From positions 1 to 11,154 of the forward strand of contig JANKMV010000039.1 of NCBI GenBank assembly GCA_024650095.1: a stretch of DNA of 11,154 nucleotides, given 5' to 3'. Within the stretch, counting starts at the first letter, position 1. Every line of letters begins with the position of its first letter. Below the pieces are notes generated by a model. The model was not told the DNA's origin, did not search any database, and saw only the letters and a list, made by a program, of their open reading frames with translations. Below are positions 1-5,741 of this stretch, piece after piece. The position numbers and the translations under genes are program-made. This stretch comes from Bacillota bacterium. Its GTDB lineage: Bacteria > Bacillota > Dethiobacteria > Dethiobacterales > Dethiobacteraceae.

Positions 1-789
1 AATCTGCTCGGCTGGTTCATTAATGCAGCTAATTTTGTGGATGAAATGTTACCTGCACTTAAGGTTAAGGAAAATGCACTAAATATGCGTGCTGAAGCAA
101 CCACAAGCAAGGATAATGTAATCCTAACTCTGCAGCCAGGCGCTGGCCCATTCTTTATTATCAGTGAAGCAGAAGATAGTAAAGGGGATACGTGGTATAG
201 GATTTTAACCAATACGCGTGTGGGCTGGGTTCATGGGGACTATGTTGCACTCACGGAGAAAAAAGGAGAAGGCATCTTTCAATTCTTGCTTCTCTCGGGT
301 ACGACCAATGTAAATCCCGTAGAAGTCAATGAAAAGATACTAAAGGGCAAAGGGATCTTAGCGGGTCACGCAGACGCCTTTATCGAAGGTGCCGAAAAGT
401 ATGATATTAATGAAATTTTTCTTATATCACTGGCATTGCATGAGAGTGGTAATGGTACCAGTACTCTTGCAAAAGGTGTGATGTATAATGGAAAGAAAGT
501 ATATAACATGTATGGGATAGGTGCTGTTGACGGCAACGAGCTCGCGGCAGGTTCAAAATACGCCTATGACCGTGGATGGTTTACGCCGGAGCTTGCCATT
601 ATTGGTGGTGCCAAGTTCACCTCGGAGGGTTACATTAGTAATAATCAAGATACTCTCTATAAAATGCGGTGGAACCCTGGAAATCCGGGTACGCACCAAT
701 ATGCCACAGACATAGGTTGGGCTGCAAAGCAAGTTTCGGGAATTAAAAAACTATACGATCAGATGACTTCGTTTGTCTTACGGTTATAA
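1..789 (+). CDS. Cell-wall endo-beta-N-acetylglucosaminidase (SH3b + GH73), 5'-truncated by the window edge
   Basis: Peptidoglycan hydrolase predicted to cut the glycan strand after N-acetylglucosamine, acting outside the cell. The frame is open to base 1 with no stop, so 262 C-terminal residues are visible and the true start lies upstream. The GTG at 37 is only an internal valine: the residues before it (GWFINAANF) look like the end of a preceding SH3b repeat, whose usual ending is GW-x-(N/S)A-x-(Y/F)V. A complete bacterial SH3 wall-binding domain follows at about residues 20-84, with NMRAEAT near its start and GWVHGDYV at its end. A GH73-type domain occupies about residues 105-257. It contains LALHESGNG, where Glu148 is the likely catalytic acid, and MRWNPGNPGTHQYATDI, typical of Bacillus/Clostridium LytD-like glucosaminidases. 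Any signal peptide would be off the left edge. It ends with TAA and a terminator 26 bp downstream, so it is the last gene of its transcript. Confidence 0.85.
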   Translation, partial: NLLGWFINAANFVDEMLPALKVKENALNMRAEATTSKDNVILTLQPGAGPFFIISEAEDSKGDTWYRILTNTRVGWVHGDYVALTEKKGEGIFQFLLLSGTTNVNPVEVNEKILKGKGILAGHADAFIEGAEKYDINEIFLISLALHESGNGTSTLAKGVMYNGKKVYNMYGIGAVDGNELAAGSKYAYDRGWFTPELAIIGGAKFTSEGYISNNQDTLYKMRWNPGNPGTHQYATDIGWAAKQVSGIKKLYDQMTSFVLRL

Positions 790-815
790 ATTCGCCTGGT
801 ATCAATAGTGCTTCT

Positions 816-853
816 AACAGGGGCTCACTCACACAGGGCTCCTGTTTTGTTTT
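816..853 (+). terminator. Rho-independent terminator after the glucosaminidase gene
   Basis: An 11-bp stem pairs 816-826 (AACAGGGGCTC) with 836-846 (GGGCTCCTGTT), with two G-T wobbles and a 9-nt loop, followed by the T-rich run TTGTTTT. It sits 26 bp after the stop codon. Seen directly; function inferred from form and position. Confidence 0.7.
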
Positions 854-1050
854 GCCGGCAGGAAATTATTGTTTGCAGTTAGAAGCGGAGAGTGTTACCA
901 GTGTTGTAAGCGTGCGTTAAGGGAGCAGAATACGGTGCCTTTCTTATCTTGGCAAAATGTTGTCGCCTGCGTACGTGTACGGCGTGCCCCAATAGTGAAG
1001 GATGATTTCCTGTAAACGTTATGAAGGACGTAGATAAAAAAATATGTGAT
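854..1050. other. Intergenic stretch, no gene recognised
   Basis: Together with the flanking terminator and promoter this fills the roughly 320-bp gap between the glucosaminidase and the prolyl isomerase. I see no convincing ORF with a ribosome binding site on either strand, no tRNA-like fold and no long repeat. Confidence 0.4.
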
Positions 1051-1080
1051 TTGTTTTATCTGCTATTATTTGTGTATAAT
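1051..1080 (+). promoter_or_regulatory. Sigma-A-type promoter of the prolyl isomerase gene
   Basis: A -35 box TTGTTT (1051-1056), an 18-nt spacer and a consensus -10 TATAAT (1075-1080). Transcription should begin near 1087, about 24 nt before the ATG at 1111. Because the promoter lies inside the open frame that begins at 1021, it excludes that upstream ATG as the translation start. Confidence 0.7.
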
Positions 1081-1110
1081 AGAGGCAAGAAAAGAAGGGA
1101 TGGATACCAA

Positions 1111-1638
1111 ATGAAAAACCCACAAATTACGTTTGAAATGGAAAATGGCGGTATTATGAAGGCAGAATTATATCTAGAAACCGCTCCCAACACAGTAAAA
1201 AACTTTGTTTCTTTGGTGCAAAGTGGCTTTTATGATGGACTTATCTTCCACCGCGTCATTCCTGGGTTCATGATTCAGGGCGGAGACCCACAGGGTACAG
1301 GTATGGGCGGCCCGGGGTACGGCATTAAGGGTGAGTTTAACAAGAACGGCTTTAGTAATCCGCTCAAACATACCCGTGGTGTACTATCCATGGCGCGCTC
1401 GGCACAGCCCGATTCAGCAGGTTCACAATTCTTTATTATGCATGCCGACTCGACGCATTTAGATGGTTCCTATGCTGCCTTTGGCAAAGTTTTCGAGGGA
1501 CTAGACGTGGTTGATGGCATCGTAGCTACTCCTGCTGACAATAATGATAGACCGCAAACGGACCAACGTATTAAAAAGGTTACAGTCGATACCTTCGGTG
1601 AAGAAATCGGCGAACCGGAAAAGCTCCAGCGTAGATAG
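1111..1638 (+). CDS. ppiB: Peptidyl-prolyl cis-trans isomerase, cyclophilin type
   Basis: Catalyses cis-trans isomerisation of Xaa-Pro peptide bonds and assists folding, probably in the cytoplasm since no signal peptide is visible. The 175-residue protein is almost entirely one cyclophilin domain. The active-site signature FHRVIPGFMIQGGD is at residues 46-59, giving Arg48, Phe53 and Gln56, equivalent to Arg55, Phe60 and Gln63 of human CypA. SAGSQFFIM and HLDGSYAAFGKV follow. The CypA cyclosporin-contact tryptophan (WLDG) is His here, as expected for a bacterial enzyme with weak cyclosporin binding. The start is ATG 1111, preceded by AAGAAGGGA (1092-1100). The in-frame ATG at 1021 would add 30 residues, but it lies upstream of the consensus promoter and has no clear ribosome binding site. 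The gene appears monocistronic. Confidence 0.93.
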   Translation: MKNPQITFEMENGGIMKAELYLETAPNTVKNFVSLVQSGFYDGLIFHRVIPGFMIQGGDPQGTGMGGPGYGIKGEFNKNGFSNPLKHTRGVLSMARSAQPDSAGSQFFIMHADSTHLDGSYAAFGKVFEGLDVVDGIVATPADNNDRPQTDQRIKKVTVDTFGEEIGEPEKLQRR

Positions 1639-1665
1639 TTTAATGTATTGCCTAAACGAATGTAG

Positions 1666-1685
1666 GGAACGGTCTTGACCGTTCC
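1666..1685. repeat. Perfect 20-bp palindrome, possible dispersed short repeat
   Basis: GGAACGGTC (1666-1674) and GACCGTTCC (1677-1685) are perfect inverted arms separated by TT. No T-tract follows on either strand, so it is a poor intrinsic terminator. The surrounding TGTAGGG...TTGACC pattern resembles the short palindromic repeats scattered between genes in some clostridial genomes, but only one copy is in this window. A terminator remnant for ppiB is the alternative. Confidence 0.45.
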
Positions 1686-1878
1686 GGGTTCCATCGAAGT
1701 AGCTTACAGAGGGCATAGCCAGTGGACATTCTTGATCATTCTACCTACGCTGTCGCCAATGGCTGTTGTGTTCAGTACAAAAAACACGTACTTTAGGCAG
1801 ATGGATAAGCGTGCCTTTCCTATACGATACACATGAGTAAGCTGGGATATGCTACTGCAATATTTAAGTAGAAGGAAT
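1686..1878. other. Intergenic stretch, possible untranslated RNA, nothing firmly identified
   Basis: No credible coding region is visible; the ATG at 1801 gives only 11 codons. A weak promoter-like pair, TTGTGT (1766-1771), 17 nt, TACTTT (1789-1794), would start a transcript near 1801 ending at the hairpin 1879-1930, about 125 nt long. That is compatible with a small RNA, but I recognise no known RNA family here. Confidence 0.25.
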
Positions 1879-1930
1879 AAAGGTCGCCCTCTGATTCTAT
1901 ACCGGGTCAGGTGTGCGACCTTTGTTGTTA
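1879..1930 (+). terminator. Terminator-like hairpin upstream of the cysteine desulfurase operon
   Basis: AAAGGTCGC (1879-1887) pairs perfectly with GCGACCTTT (1915-1923), and the 27-nt loop contains a second short stem, CTGA (1891-1894) with TCAG (1907-1910). T-rich sequence (TTTGTTGTTA) runs from 1921. It lies 240 bp after ppiB, unusually far for that gene's own terminator, so it may end a long 3' UTR or a separate small transcript. An attenuator for iscS is less likely, because a promoter lies downstream of it. Confidence 0.5.
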
Positions 1931-1994
1931 TAACTCGTACAGAGGTAGCTTTATACTTTCAGCATAAGGCAGGGCCGCTCTGCCGGAAATAAAT

Positions 1995-2023
1995 CAATAA
2001 TCTCGAGAAAATTATGGTAAAAT
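1995..2023 (+). promoter_or_regulatory. Extended -10 promoter of the iscS-thiI operon
   Basis: TGGTAAAAT (2015-2023) fits an extended -10 box (TGn plus TAAAAT). The hexamer 17 nt upstream, CAATAA (1995-2000), is a poor -35, as is common for extended -10 promoters. The predicted start near 2030 leaves a leader of about 30 nt with GGAGG at 2050-2054. Confidence 0.5.
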
Positions 2024-2059
2024 AGCAGTAGCAAGGCTTTTACATTGACGGAGGAAAAT

Positions 2060-3220
2060 ATGCAAGAGATCTATTTAGATAATAGTGCGACTACACCTGT
2101 CCTGCCCGCGGTGGCGGCAGCCATGCAAGAAATATTAGTGGAGAACTACGGCAATCCTTCTTCGCTGCATCATAAAGGAATGCTGGCAGAGCGAGTGCTT
2201 AAGGATGCGCGTCGTTTATTGGCGCAAGCATGCGGGGCCAATAAAAATGAAATTTATTTTACATCTGGTGGCACCGAGGCCAATAACGTGGCCATTAAAG
2301 GTGTGGCGAGGCGCCTGAAGCGGCGGGGGATGCACCTGGTAACCAGCAAAATAGAACACCCTTCCGTTTTATATGCCTACCGCGCCTTGGAAGCGGAAGG
2401 TTTTCGTGTTACATATCTTGACGTAAACAAGGATGGACTTTTACATGCGAACGATGTGGCGGCAGCGGTCTGCGAGGACACGATTCTGGTAAGTGTGATG
2501 CATATCAATAATGAAGTAGGCTCCATCTTGCCCGTGGCAGAAATAGGAGAACACATTAAAGAAAAAAATCCACAAACGCTTTTTCATGTGGATGCAGTGC
2601 AATCCTTTGCAAAAATACCGATTCATGTTACGCAGTGGCAAGCGGATTTGCTTACCATCTCAGCCCATAAAATCCATGGCCCTAAGGGATGCGGTGCTCT
2701 TTATCGGCGGCAAGGGATCCCGCTCGAACCCCTTTGCCATGGTGGCGATCAGGAAGGTGGCGTGCGGCCTGGTACAGAAAATGTAGCTGGAATTGCAGGC
2801 TTTGCTCATGCTGCTCGAATAGCCCTGCAGCAGCAAGAAAATAATTTGGCATACATCCAAAAGCTAAAGGATAAATGTATGTCAGGTCTACAAGCTCGAA
2901 TTCCAGATGTGGTGCAAAACGGTCCCCAAGCAGGGGCAGCACATATCCTTAATGTCTGTATACCGGGCATTAAGGGTGAAGTGCTCGTACATGCATTAGA
3001 AGAAGAAGGAATTTATCTCTCCACGGGCTCTGCTTGTCATTCCCAGAGGGCCGATCCCAGTCATGTTTTGCAGGCCATGGGACGGACGGCGGCAGAGATA
3101 GAGGCTTCTTTGAGAATTAGCTTTTCTGCTTTGATTACCGTGGACGAGCTTACATTTGCTATGGATAAAATGAGCGAAGCGGTACAGACGCTACGCTTAA
3201 TGACACGGAGGAGACTATGA
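2060..3220 (+). CDS. iscS: Cysteine desulfurase (NifS/IscS family), ThiI-partner type
   Basis: PLP enzyme that takes sulfur from L-cysteine, leaving alanine and a protein-bound persulfide for transfer. The 386-residue length and motifs are typical: IYLDNSATTP at the N-terminus, the PLP-contact region TSGGTEANN (68-76), EHPSV with the cofactor-stacking His100, HVDAVQS with Asp178 and Gln181, the PLP lysine Lys204 in SAHKIHGPKG, and the persulfide-carrying Cys326 in STGSACHS. The start is ATG 2060 with GGAGG 5 nt upstream; a TTG at 2045 is in frame, but choosing it would place the ribosome binding site inside the gene. The stop overlaps the thiI start by 4 nt (ATGA). This adjacency is that of Bacillus subtilis nifZ-thiI, where the desulfurase feeds ThiI for tRNA 4-thiouridine, so tRNA thiolation is the likely main role. 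A general Fe-S role cannot be excluded. Confidence 0.93.
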   Translation: MQEIYLDNSATTPVLPAVAAAMQEILVENYGNPSSLHHKGMLAERVLKDARRLLAQACGANKNEIYFTSGGTEANNVAIKGVARRLKRRGMHLVTSKIEHPSVLYAYRALEAEGFRVTYLDVNKDGLLHANDVAAAVCEDTILVSVMHINNEVGSILPVAEIGEHIKEKNPQTLFHVDAVQSFAKIPIHVTQWQADLLTISAHKIHGPKGCGALYRRQGIPLEPLCHGGDQEGGVRPGTENVAGIAGFAHAARIALQQQENNLAYIQKLKDKCMSGLQARIPDVVQNGPQAGAAHILNVCIPGIKGEVLVHALEEEGIYLSTGSACHSQRADPSHVLQAMGRTAAEIEASLRISFSALITVDELTFAMDKMSEAVQTLRLMTRRRL

Positions 3221-4395
3221 AGGCATTATACTTAGTACGATACGGTGAAATCGGTCTAAAAGGTAAAAACCGCAGATTTTTTGAGAACGCCCTTACAGCC
3301 AACATTCGTCGTGCTCTGCAGAGTGTCGCGGCTCAATGCAAAGTACATACCATGCATAGCCGTAACTTCGTGGAAGTCACGAGCGGAGACGTGCTGGCGG
3401 TGGAAGCGAAACTGCAACAAGTATTTGGCATTGTTTCCATTAGTCCCGTGGTGACGGCCACACTAGATTTGGCCGATATTAAAGAAGTGGCACAACACGA
3501 ATTTCGTAAAGTCGCAAGACCAGGTTTGCGCTTTAAAGTAAATACGCGCCGAGCTAACAAGCGCTTTCCTCTTCTCTCACCGGCTGTCAGTGCGGATGTC
3601 GGCGGATACTTGTTGAATCTTTTCCCTGATGTTGTGGTGGACGTACATGAACCGGAAGCCATCCTCGATGTAGAAATCCGCGAGCGTGAAACGTACATTT
3701 ATACACGTCGCATTCCCGGGCCAGGCGGGCTCCCCGTGGGAGTAGCAGGTAGAGGCATGTTACTCATTTCCGGAGGTATCGACAGTCCCGTGGCGGGCTG
3801 GATGTCTATGAAGCGCGGTGTCACACTCGAGGCTATTCATTTTCATAGTTTTCCCTTTACCAGTGAAAGAGCTAAGGAAAAAGTGATTGATTTATGCCAG
3901 GAGTTGGCAAGCTACGGGGGCAAAATTCGTCTACATGTGGTGCATTTTACGGAAATTCAAAAGGAATTACGTCTTAAAACACCAGAGCGTCTTTCGGTGA
4001 CTTTAATGCGACGGATGATGTTTAGAATAGCCGAACGGCTTGCAAACAAGCGAGGCGCGCTCGCCCTTATTACCGGCGAAAGCTTAGGGCAAGTGGCCAG
4101 TCAGACCATGGAGAGTATTCATGTCATTGAACAGGTTACCTCAATTCCAGTATACAGACCCCTCATCGGCATGGATAAAGAAGAAATCACAGTGATCTCT
4201 CGAAAAATTGGCACCTATCCCATTTCTATACTGCCCTATGAGGATTGCTGTACCATCTTTCTTCCTGAATTTCCGGCCACCCGTCCGCGGCTACGTGATG
4301 TGGAAGAAGCAGAGGCATTGTTAGATATGGAAGCTCTTATTACGGAAAGTCTTGGAGAAACTGAAATAATCGATATCCGGCCGCCCAGTAGGTAA
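3217..4395 (+). CDS. thiI: tRNA 4-thiouridine synthetase ThiI (no rhodanese domain)
   Basis: Adenylates U8 of tRNA and helps replace its oxygen with sulfur; in some bacteria also needed for the thiamine thiazole. The 392 residues hold an N-terminal ferredoxin-like region (YGEIGLKGKNR at 9-19), a THUMP RNA-binding domain (about 60-165) and a PP-loop ATP pyrophosphatase domain with SGGIDSP at 185-191. The conserved PYEDCCTIF lies further on. The E. coli C-terminal rhodanese domain is absent, which is normal for Bacillus/Clostridium ThiI and means persulfide sulfur probably comes directly from the desulfurase encoded just upstream. The start is ATG 3217 with GGAGG at 3207-3211; the 4-nt overlap with iscS suggests translational coupling. 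A strong terminator follows. Confidence 0.94.
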   Translation: MKALYLVRYGEIGLKGKNRRFFENALTANIRRALQSVAAQCKVHTMHSRNFVEVTSGDVLAVEAKLQQVFGIVSISPVVTATLDLADIKEVAQHEFRKVARPGLRFKVNTRRANKRFPLLSPAVSADVGGYLLNLFPDVVVDVHEPEAILDVEIRERETYIYTRRIPGPGGLPVGVAGRGMLLISGGIDSPVAGWMSMKRGVTLEAIHFHSFPFTSERAKEKVIDLCQELASYGGKIRLHVVHFTEIQKELRLKTPERLSVTLMRRMMFRIAERLANKRGALALITGESLGQVASQTMESIHVIEQVTSIPVYRPLIGMDKEEITVISRKIGTYPISILPYEDCCTIFLPEFPATRPRLRDVEEAEALLDMEALITESLGETEIIDIRPPSR

Positions 4396-4432
4396 GCGAG
4401 GCGACTACTAATAGAGCGAACAGAGTAAGTGC

Positions 4433-4480
4433 AAAGCGGGAGACTCCTAAATGTCACGAGAGTCCTCCGCTTTACTTTTT
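4433..4480 (+). terminator. Rho-independent terminator of the iscS-thiI operon
   Basis: A 13-position stem (4433-4445 with 4461-4473, AAAGCGGGAGACT / AGTCCTCCGCTTT) with one mismatch and one G-T wobble, a 15-nt loop, then ACTTTTT. It starts 38 bp after the thiI stop and abuts the first hairpin repeat at 4481. Confidence 0.8.
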
Positions 4481-4547
4481 ACTGCCGCAATTATACACTT
4501 GCATTTAGCAAGTGACCATGTATGCAGTATTGACGGCGCGTGTTACT
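4481..4547. repeat. Tandem hairpin repeat, copy 1
   Basis: A 67-bp unit nearly identical to 4576-4643. Its core is a perfect 7-bp stem with a 5-nt loop: CACTTGC (4496-4502), ATTTA, GCAAGTG (4508-4514). An imperfect outer pairing, TACTGC (4480-4485) with GCAGTA (4524-4529), encloses it. The unit ends with GGCGCGTGTTACT. Function unknown. Confidence 0.75.
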
Positions 4548-4575
4548 GGAATTGAATAAGGCGCACCTTTCTTAT

Positions 4576-4643
4576 ACTGCCGCAATTATACACTTGCATT
4601 TAGCAAGTGACCATGTAGGCAGTATTGAAAGGCGCGTGCTACT
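4576..4643. repeat. Tandem hairpin repeat, copy 2
   Basis: A 68-bp unit starting 95 bp after copy 1. It differs from copy 1 only by T to G at 4618, a small change after TATTGA (C versus AA) and one T/C change near the 3' end. The inner stem 4591-4597 / 4603-4609 is unchanged. The outer stem is a perfect 8 bp: ATACTGCC (4574-4581) with GGCAGTAT (4618-4625). The two internal-loop strands (GCAATTATA and ACCATGTA) are kept in both copies. Confidence 0.75.
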
Positions 4644-4645
4644 TA

Positions 4646-4679
4646 TCGTTAAAAAATTCACTTGATTCTTCGTGAATTT
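4646..4679. promoter_or_regulatory. Candidate operator: Rex-like site within a larger inverted repeat
   Basis: Two overlapping signals. At 4646-4663 the sequence matches 10 of the 14 fixed positions of the clostridial Rex operator as I recall it (TTGTTAA-N4-TTAACAA), with a good left half (TCGTTAA) and a poor right half. At 4654-4679 there is a perfect 8-bp inverted repeat, AAATTCAC...GTGAATTT, with a 10-nt spacer that spans the -35 of one candidate promoter. Control of a redox operon by an NADH/NAD+ sensor would fit, but the regulator is inferred. Confidence 0.3.
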
Positions 4680-4689
4680 CTGTTATTCT
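4662..4689 (+). promoter_or_regulatory. Candidate upstream promoter of the redox operon
   Basis: TTGATT (4662-4667), a 16-nt spacer and TATTCT (4684-4689) preceded by TGT, giving an extended -10. The -35 lies inside the inverted repeat 4654-4679. It is weaker than the promoter at 4756-4784. Confidence 0.35.
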
Positions 4690-4755
4690 CTAGATAAAGG
4701 AAAAGAATGAGGTTTTGGTAAAAAAAAAGTAACCAAAATGATCTAACTTAAGGTG

Positions 4756-4784
4756 TTTACCGATGTGTGTATACATGTTATACT
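4756..4784 (+). promoter_or_regulatory. Candidate main promoter of the redox operon
   Basis: TTTACC (4756-4761), a 17-nt spacer and an extended -10 TGTTATACT (4776-4784). The spacer holds the 8-bp palindrome TGTATACA (4768-4775). The exact Rex-type half-site TTGTTAA (4784-4790) begins at the last base of the -10, though its right half is not conserved. Transcription would begin near 4791, leaving a leader of about 75 nt. Confidence 0.55.
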
Positions 4785-4865
4785 TGTTAAGGACATTTGT
4801 AATTATATGCAATTCTTTATCTAGCCATAGACTAAAAATTTATAAGGAGAAAGGAGATTGAGTGT

Positions 4866-5153
4866 ATGGGTTTGCGTGCGTATCTTTTAGTTAACATGCA
4901 AGACGAATGCAAGGGTGAGGCATTCCAAGAAGCAGTAGCTGACTTAGAAAAAATGGTGGAGGTCGATTATGCAGATCCCGTTGTGGGAGATGCCGATGTT
5001 GTTGTCATGATTGAGGCTGACAATATCGAAATTGCAGCGAATAGGGTTGAAGCGTTGGCTTGTGTTGAGAGTGTATCCATTCTCAAGATTGTCAGCGTAT
5101 TTGAGCGCCATCGTTCCTCCAAACAAGATTTGCTGAAAAAATTGAGCAAATAG
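4866..5153 (+). CDS. Small stand-alone Lrp/AsnC ligand-binding-type (RAM) protein
   Basis: A 95-residue soluble protein with no signal peptide or membrane segment. The order GLRAYLLVNM (beta), a helix (about 17-31), a strand around EVDYADPVVGDADVVVMIEA, a second helix (about 54-64) and SVSILKIVSVFER (beta) matches the beta-alpha-beta-beta-alpha-beta ferredoxin-like fold of the Lrp/AsnC effector domain. GDADVVVMIEAD corresponds to the conserved G-x-(Y/A)D motif of that domain. No helix-turn-helix is present, so it is not expected to bind DNA by itself. The start is ATG 4866 with AAGGAG at 4851-4856. It is first in the operon, 39 bp before stnC, and probably co-transcribed. A role in sensing a small molecule or modulating the complex is guesswork. 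Confidence 0.75.
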   Translation: MGLRAYLLVNMQDECKGEAFQEAVADLEKMVEVDYADPVVGDADVVVMIEADNIEIAANRVEALACVESVSILKIVSVFERHRSSKQDLLKKLSK

Positions 5154-5192
5154 TTTGTTCGGTAAAAATTTTGGTCTAAAGGAGTCATATTC

Positions 5193-5741
5193 ATGAAAAA
5201 TACGGAAAAAACCAATCTGGCTGAGAGAAATCCAGTCGAAGACATTGACCAGATTGTCCGGCGGCATAACGTTAACCGAGGAGCGACCATTCCAATTTTG
5301 CAGGATATTCAAAACACCTTTGGTTATGTTGCCACGGAAGCCTTAACTAGAGTATCCGATTTAACGGGGATATCAGAAAGTGAACTTTATAGTATTGTTA
5401 CGTTCTATTCCCAGTTTCGCCTACAGCCCAGCGGAAAAAATATTATTCGCGTCTGTCATGGTACAGCGTGCCATTTAGCAGGTGCGGATAAGATTACGGA
5501 ATCTGTCATGCACGAAACAGGTGCCAAGGCTGGGGAAACCAGTGAAGACGGTCTCTTTACAGTAGAGAAAGTAGCTTGTTTGGGTTGCTGTAGCCTAGCA
5601 CCCGTTGTTACCGTTAATGATGAAACGTTAGCTCGCGTTACACCAGATAAGGCTCGGGCACTGGTGATAGAGTCACGTGACGCAGAGAAAGAAAAGACAG
5701 GTTGCAAGGGGGAGTGCCAACATGGGAAACCTGCCGTATAA
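5193..5741 (+). CDS. stnC: Electron-bifurcating transhydrogenase StnC-like subunit (NuoE/HydC family, [2Fe-2S])
   Basis: Small electron-transfer subunit of the NADH module shared by complex I, HydABC hydrogenases and Stn transhydrogenases. The 182-residue protein has the N-terminal helical part (IPILQDIQNTFGYV at 33-46, SIVTFYSQF at 67-75) and a thioredoxin-like domain with four [2Fe-2S] ligands: Cys88 and Cys93 (CHGTAC), Cys129 and Cys133 (CLGCC). A short C-terminal extension carries Cys171, Cys175 and His177 (GCKGECQHG), beyond the usual NuoE end. The start is ATG 5193 with AAAGGAG at 5178-5184. Its last 20 bases overlap stnB, and the stnB ribosome binding site lies inside its codons, indicating translational coupling. 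By sequence alone it could equally be hydC; the name stnC rests on the fused StnA-like gene downstream and the absence of a hydrogenase subunit. Confidence 0.85.
   Translation: MKNTEKTNLAERNPVEDIDQIVRRHNVNRGATIPILQDIQNTFGYVATEALTRVSDLTGISESELYSIVTFYSQFRLQPSGKNIIRVCHGTACHLAGADKITESVMHETGAKAGETSEDGLFTVEKVACLGCCSLAPVVTVNDETLARVTPDKARALVIESRDAEKEKTGCKGECQHGKPAV

Noticed and set aside
37..39. GTG start for the glucosaminidase
   Set aside because: The frame is open upstream to base 1 and encodes the end of another SH3b repeat; there is no ribosome binding site.
1968..1984. Small GGCAG/CTGCC hairpin upstream of iscS
   Set aside because: Only a 5-bp stem, with no T-tract and no link to a known regulatory RNA.
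2045..2059. TTG start for the cysteine desulfurase
   Set aside because: The GGAGG at 2050-2054 lies downstream of it and is correctly spaced for ATG 2060, where the family N-terminus begins.
4481..4643. CRISPR array
   Set aside because: Only two units of 67-68 bp with internal hairpins and a 28-bp spacer, and no cas genes nearby.
5677..5721. GTG start for stnB
   Set aside because: It lies deep inside stnC without a good ribosome binding site; ATG 5722 has GGGGGAG at the right distance.
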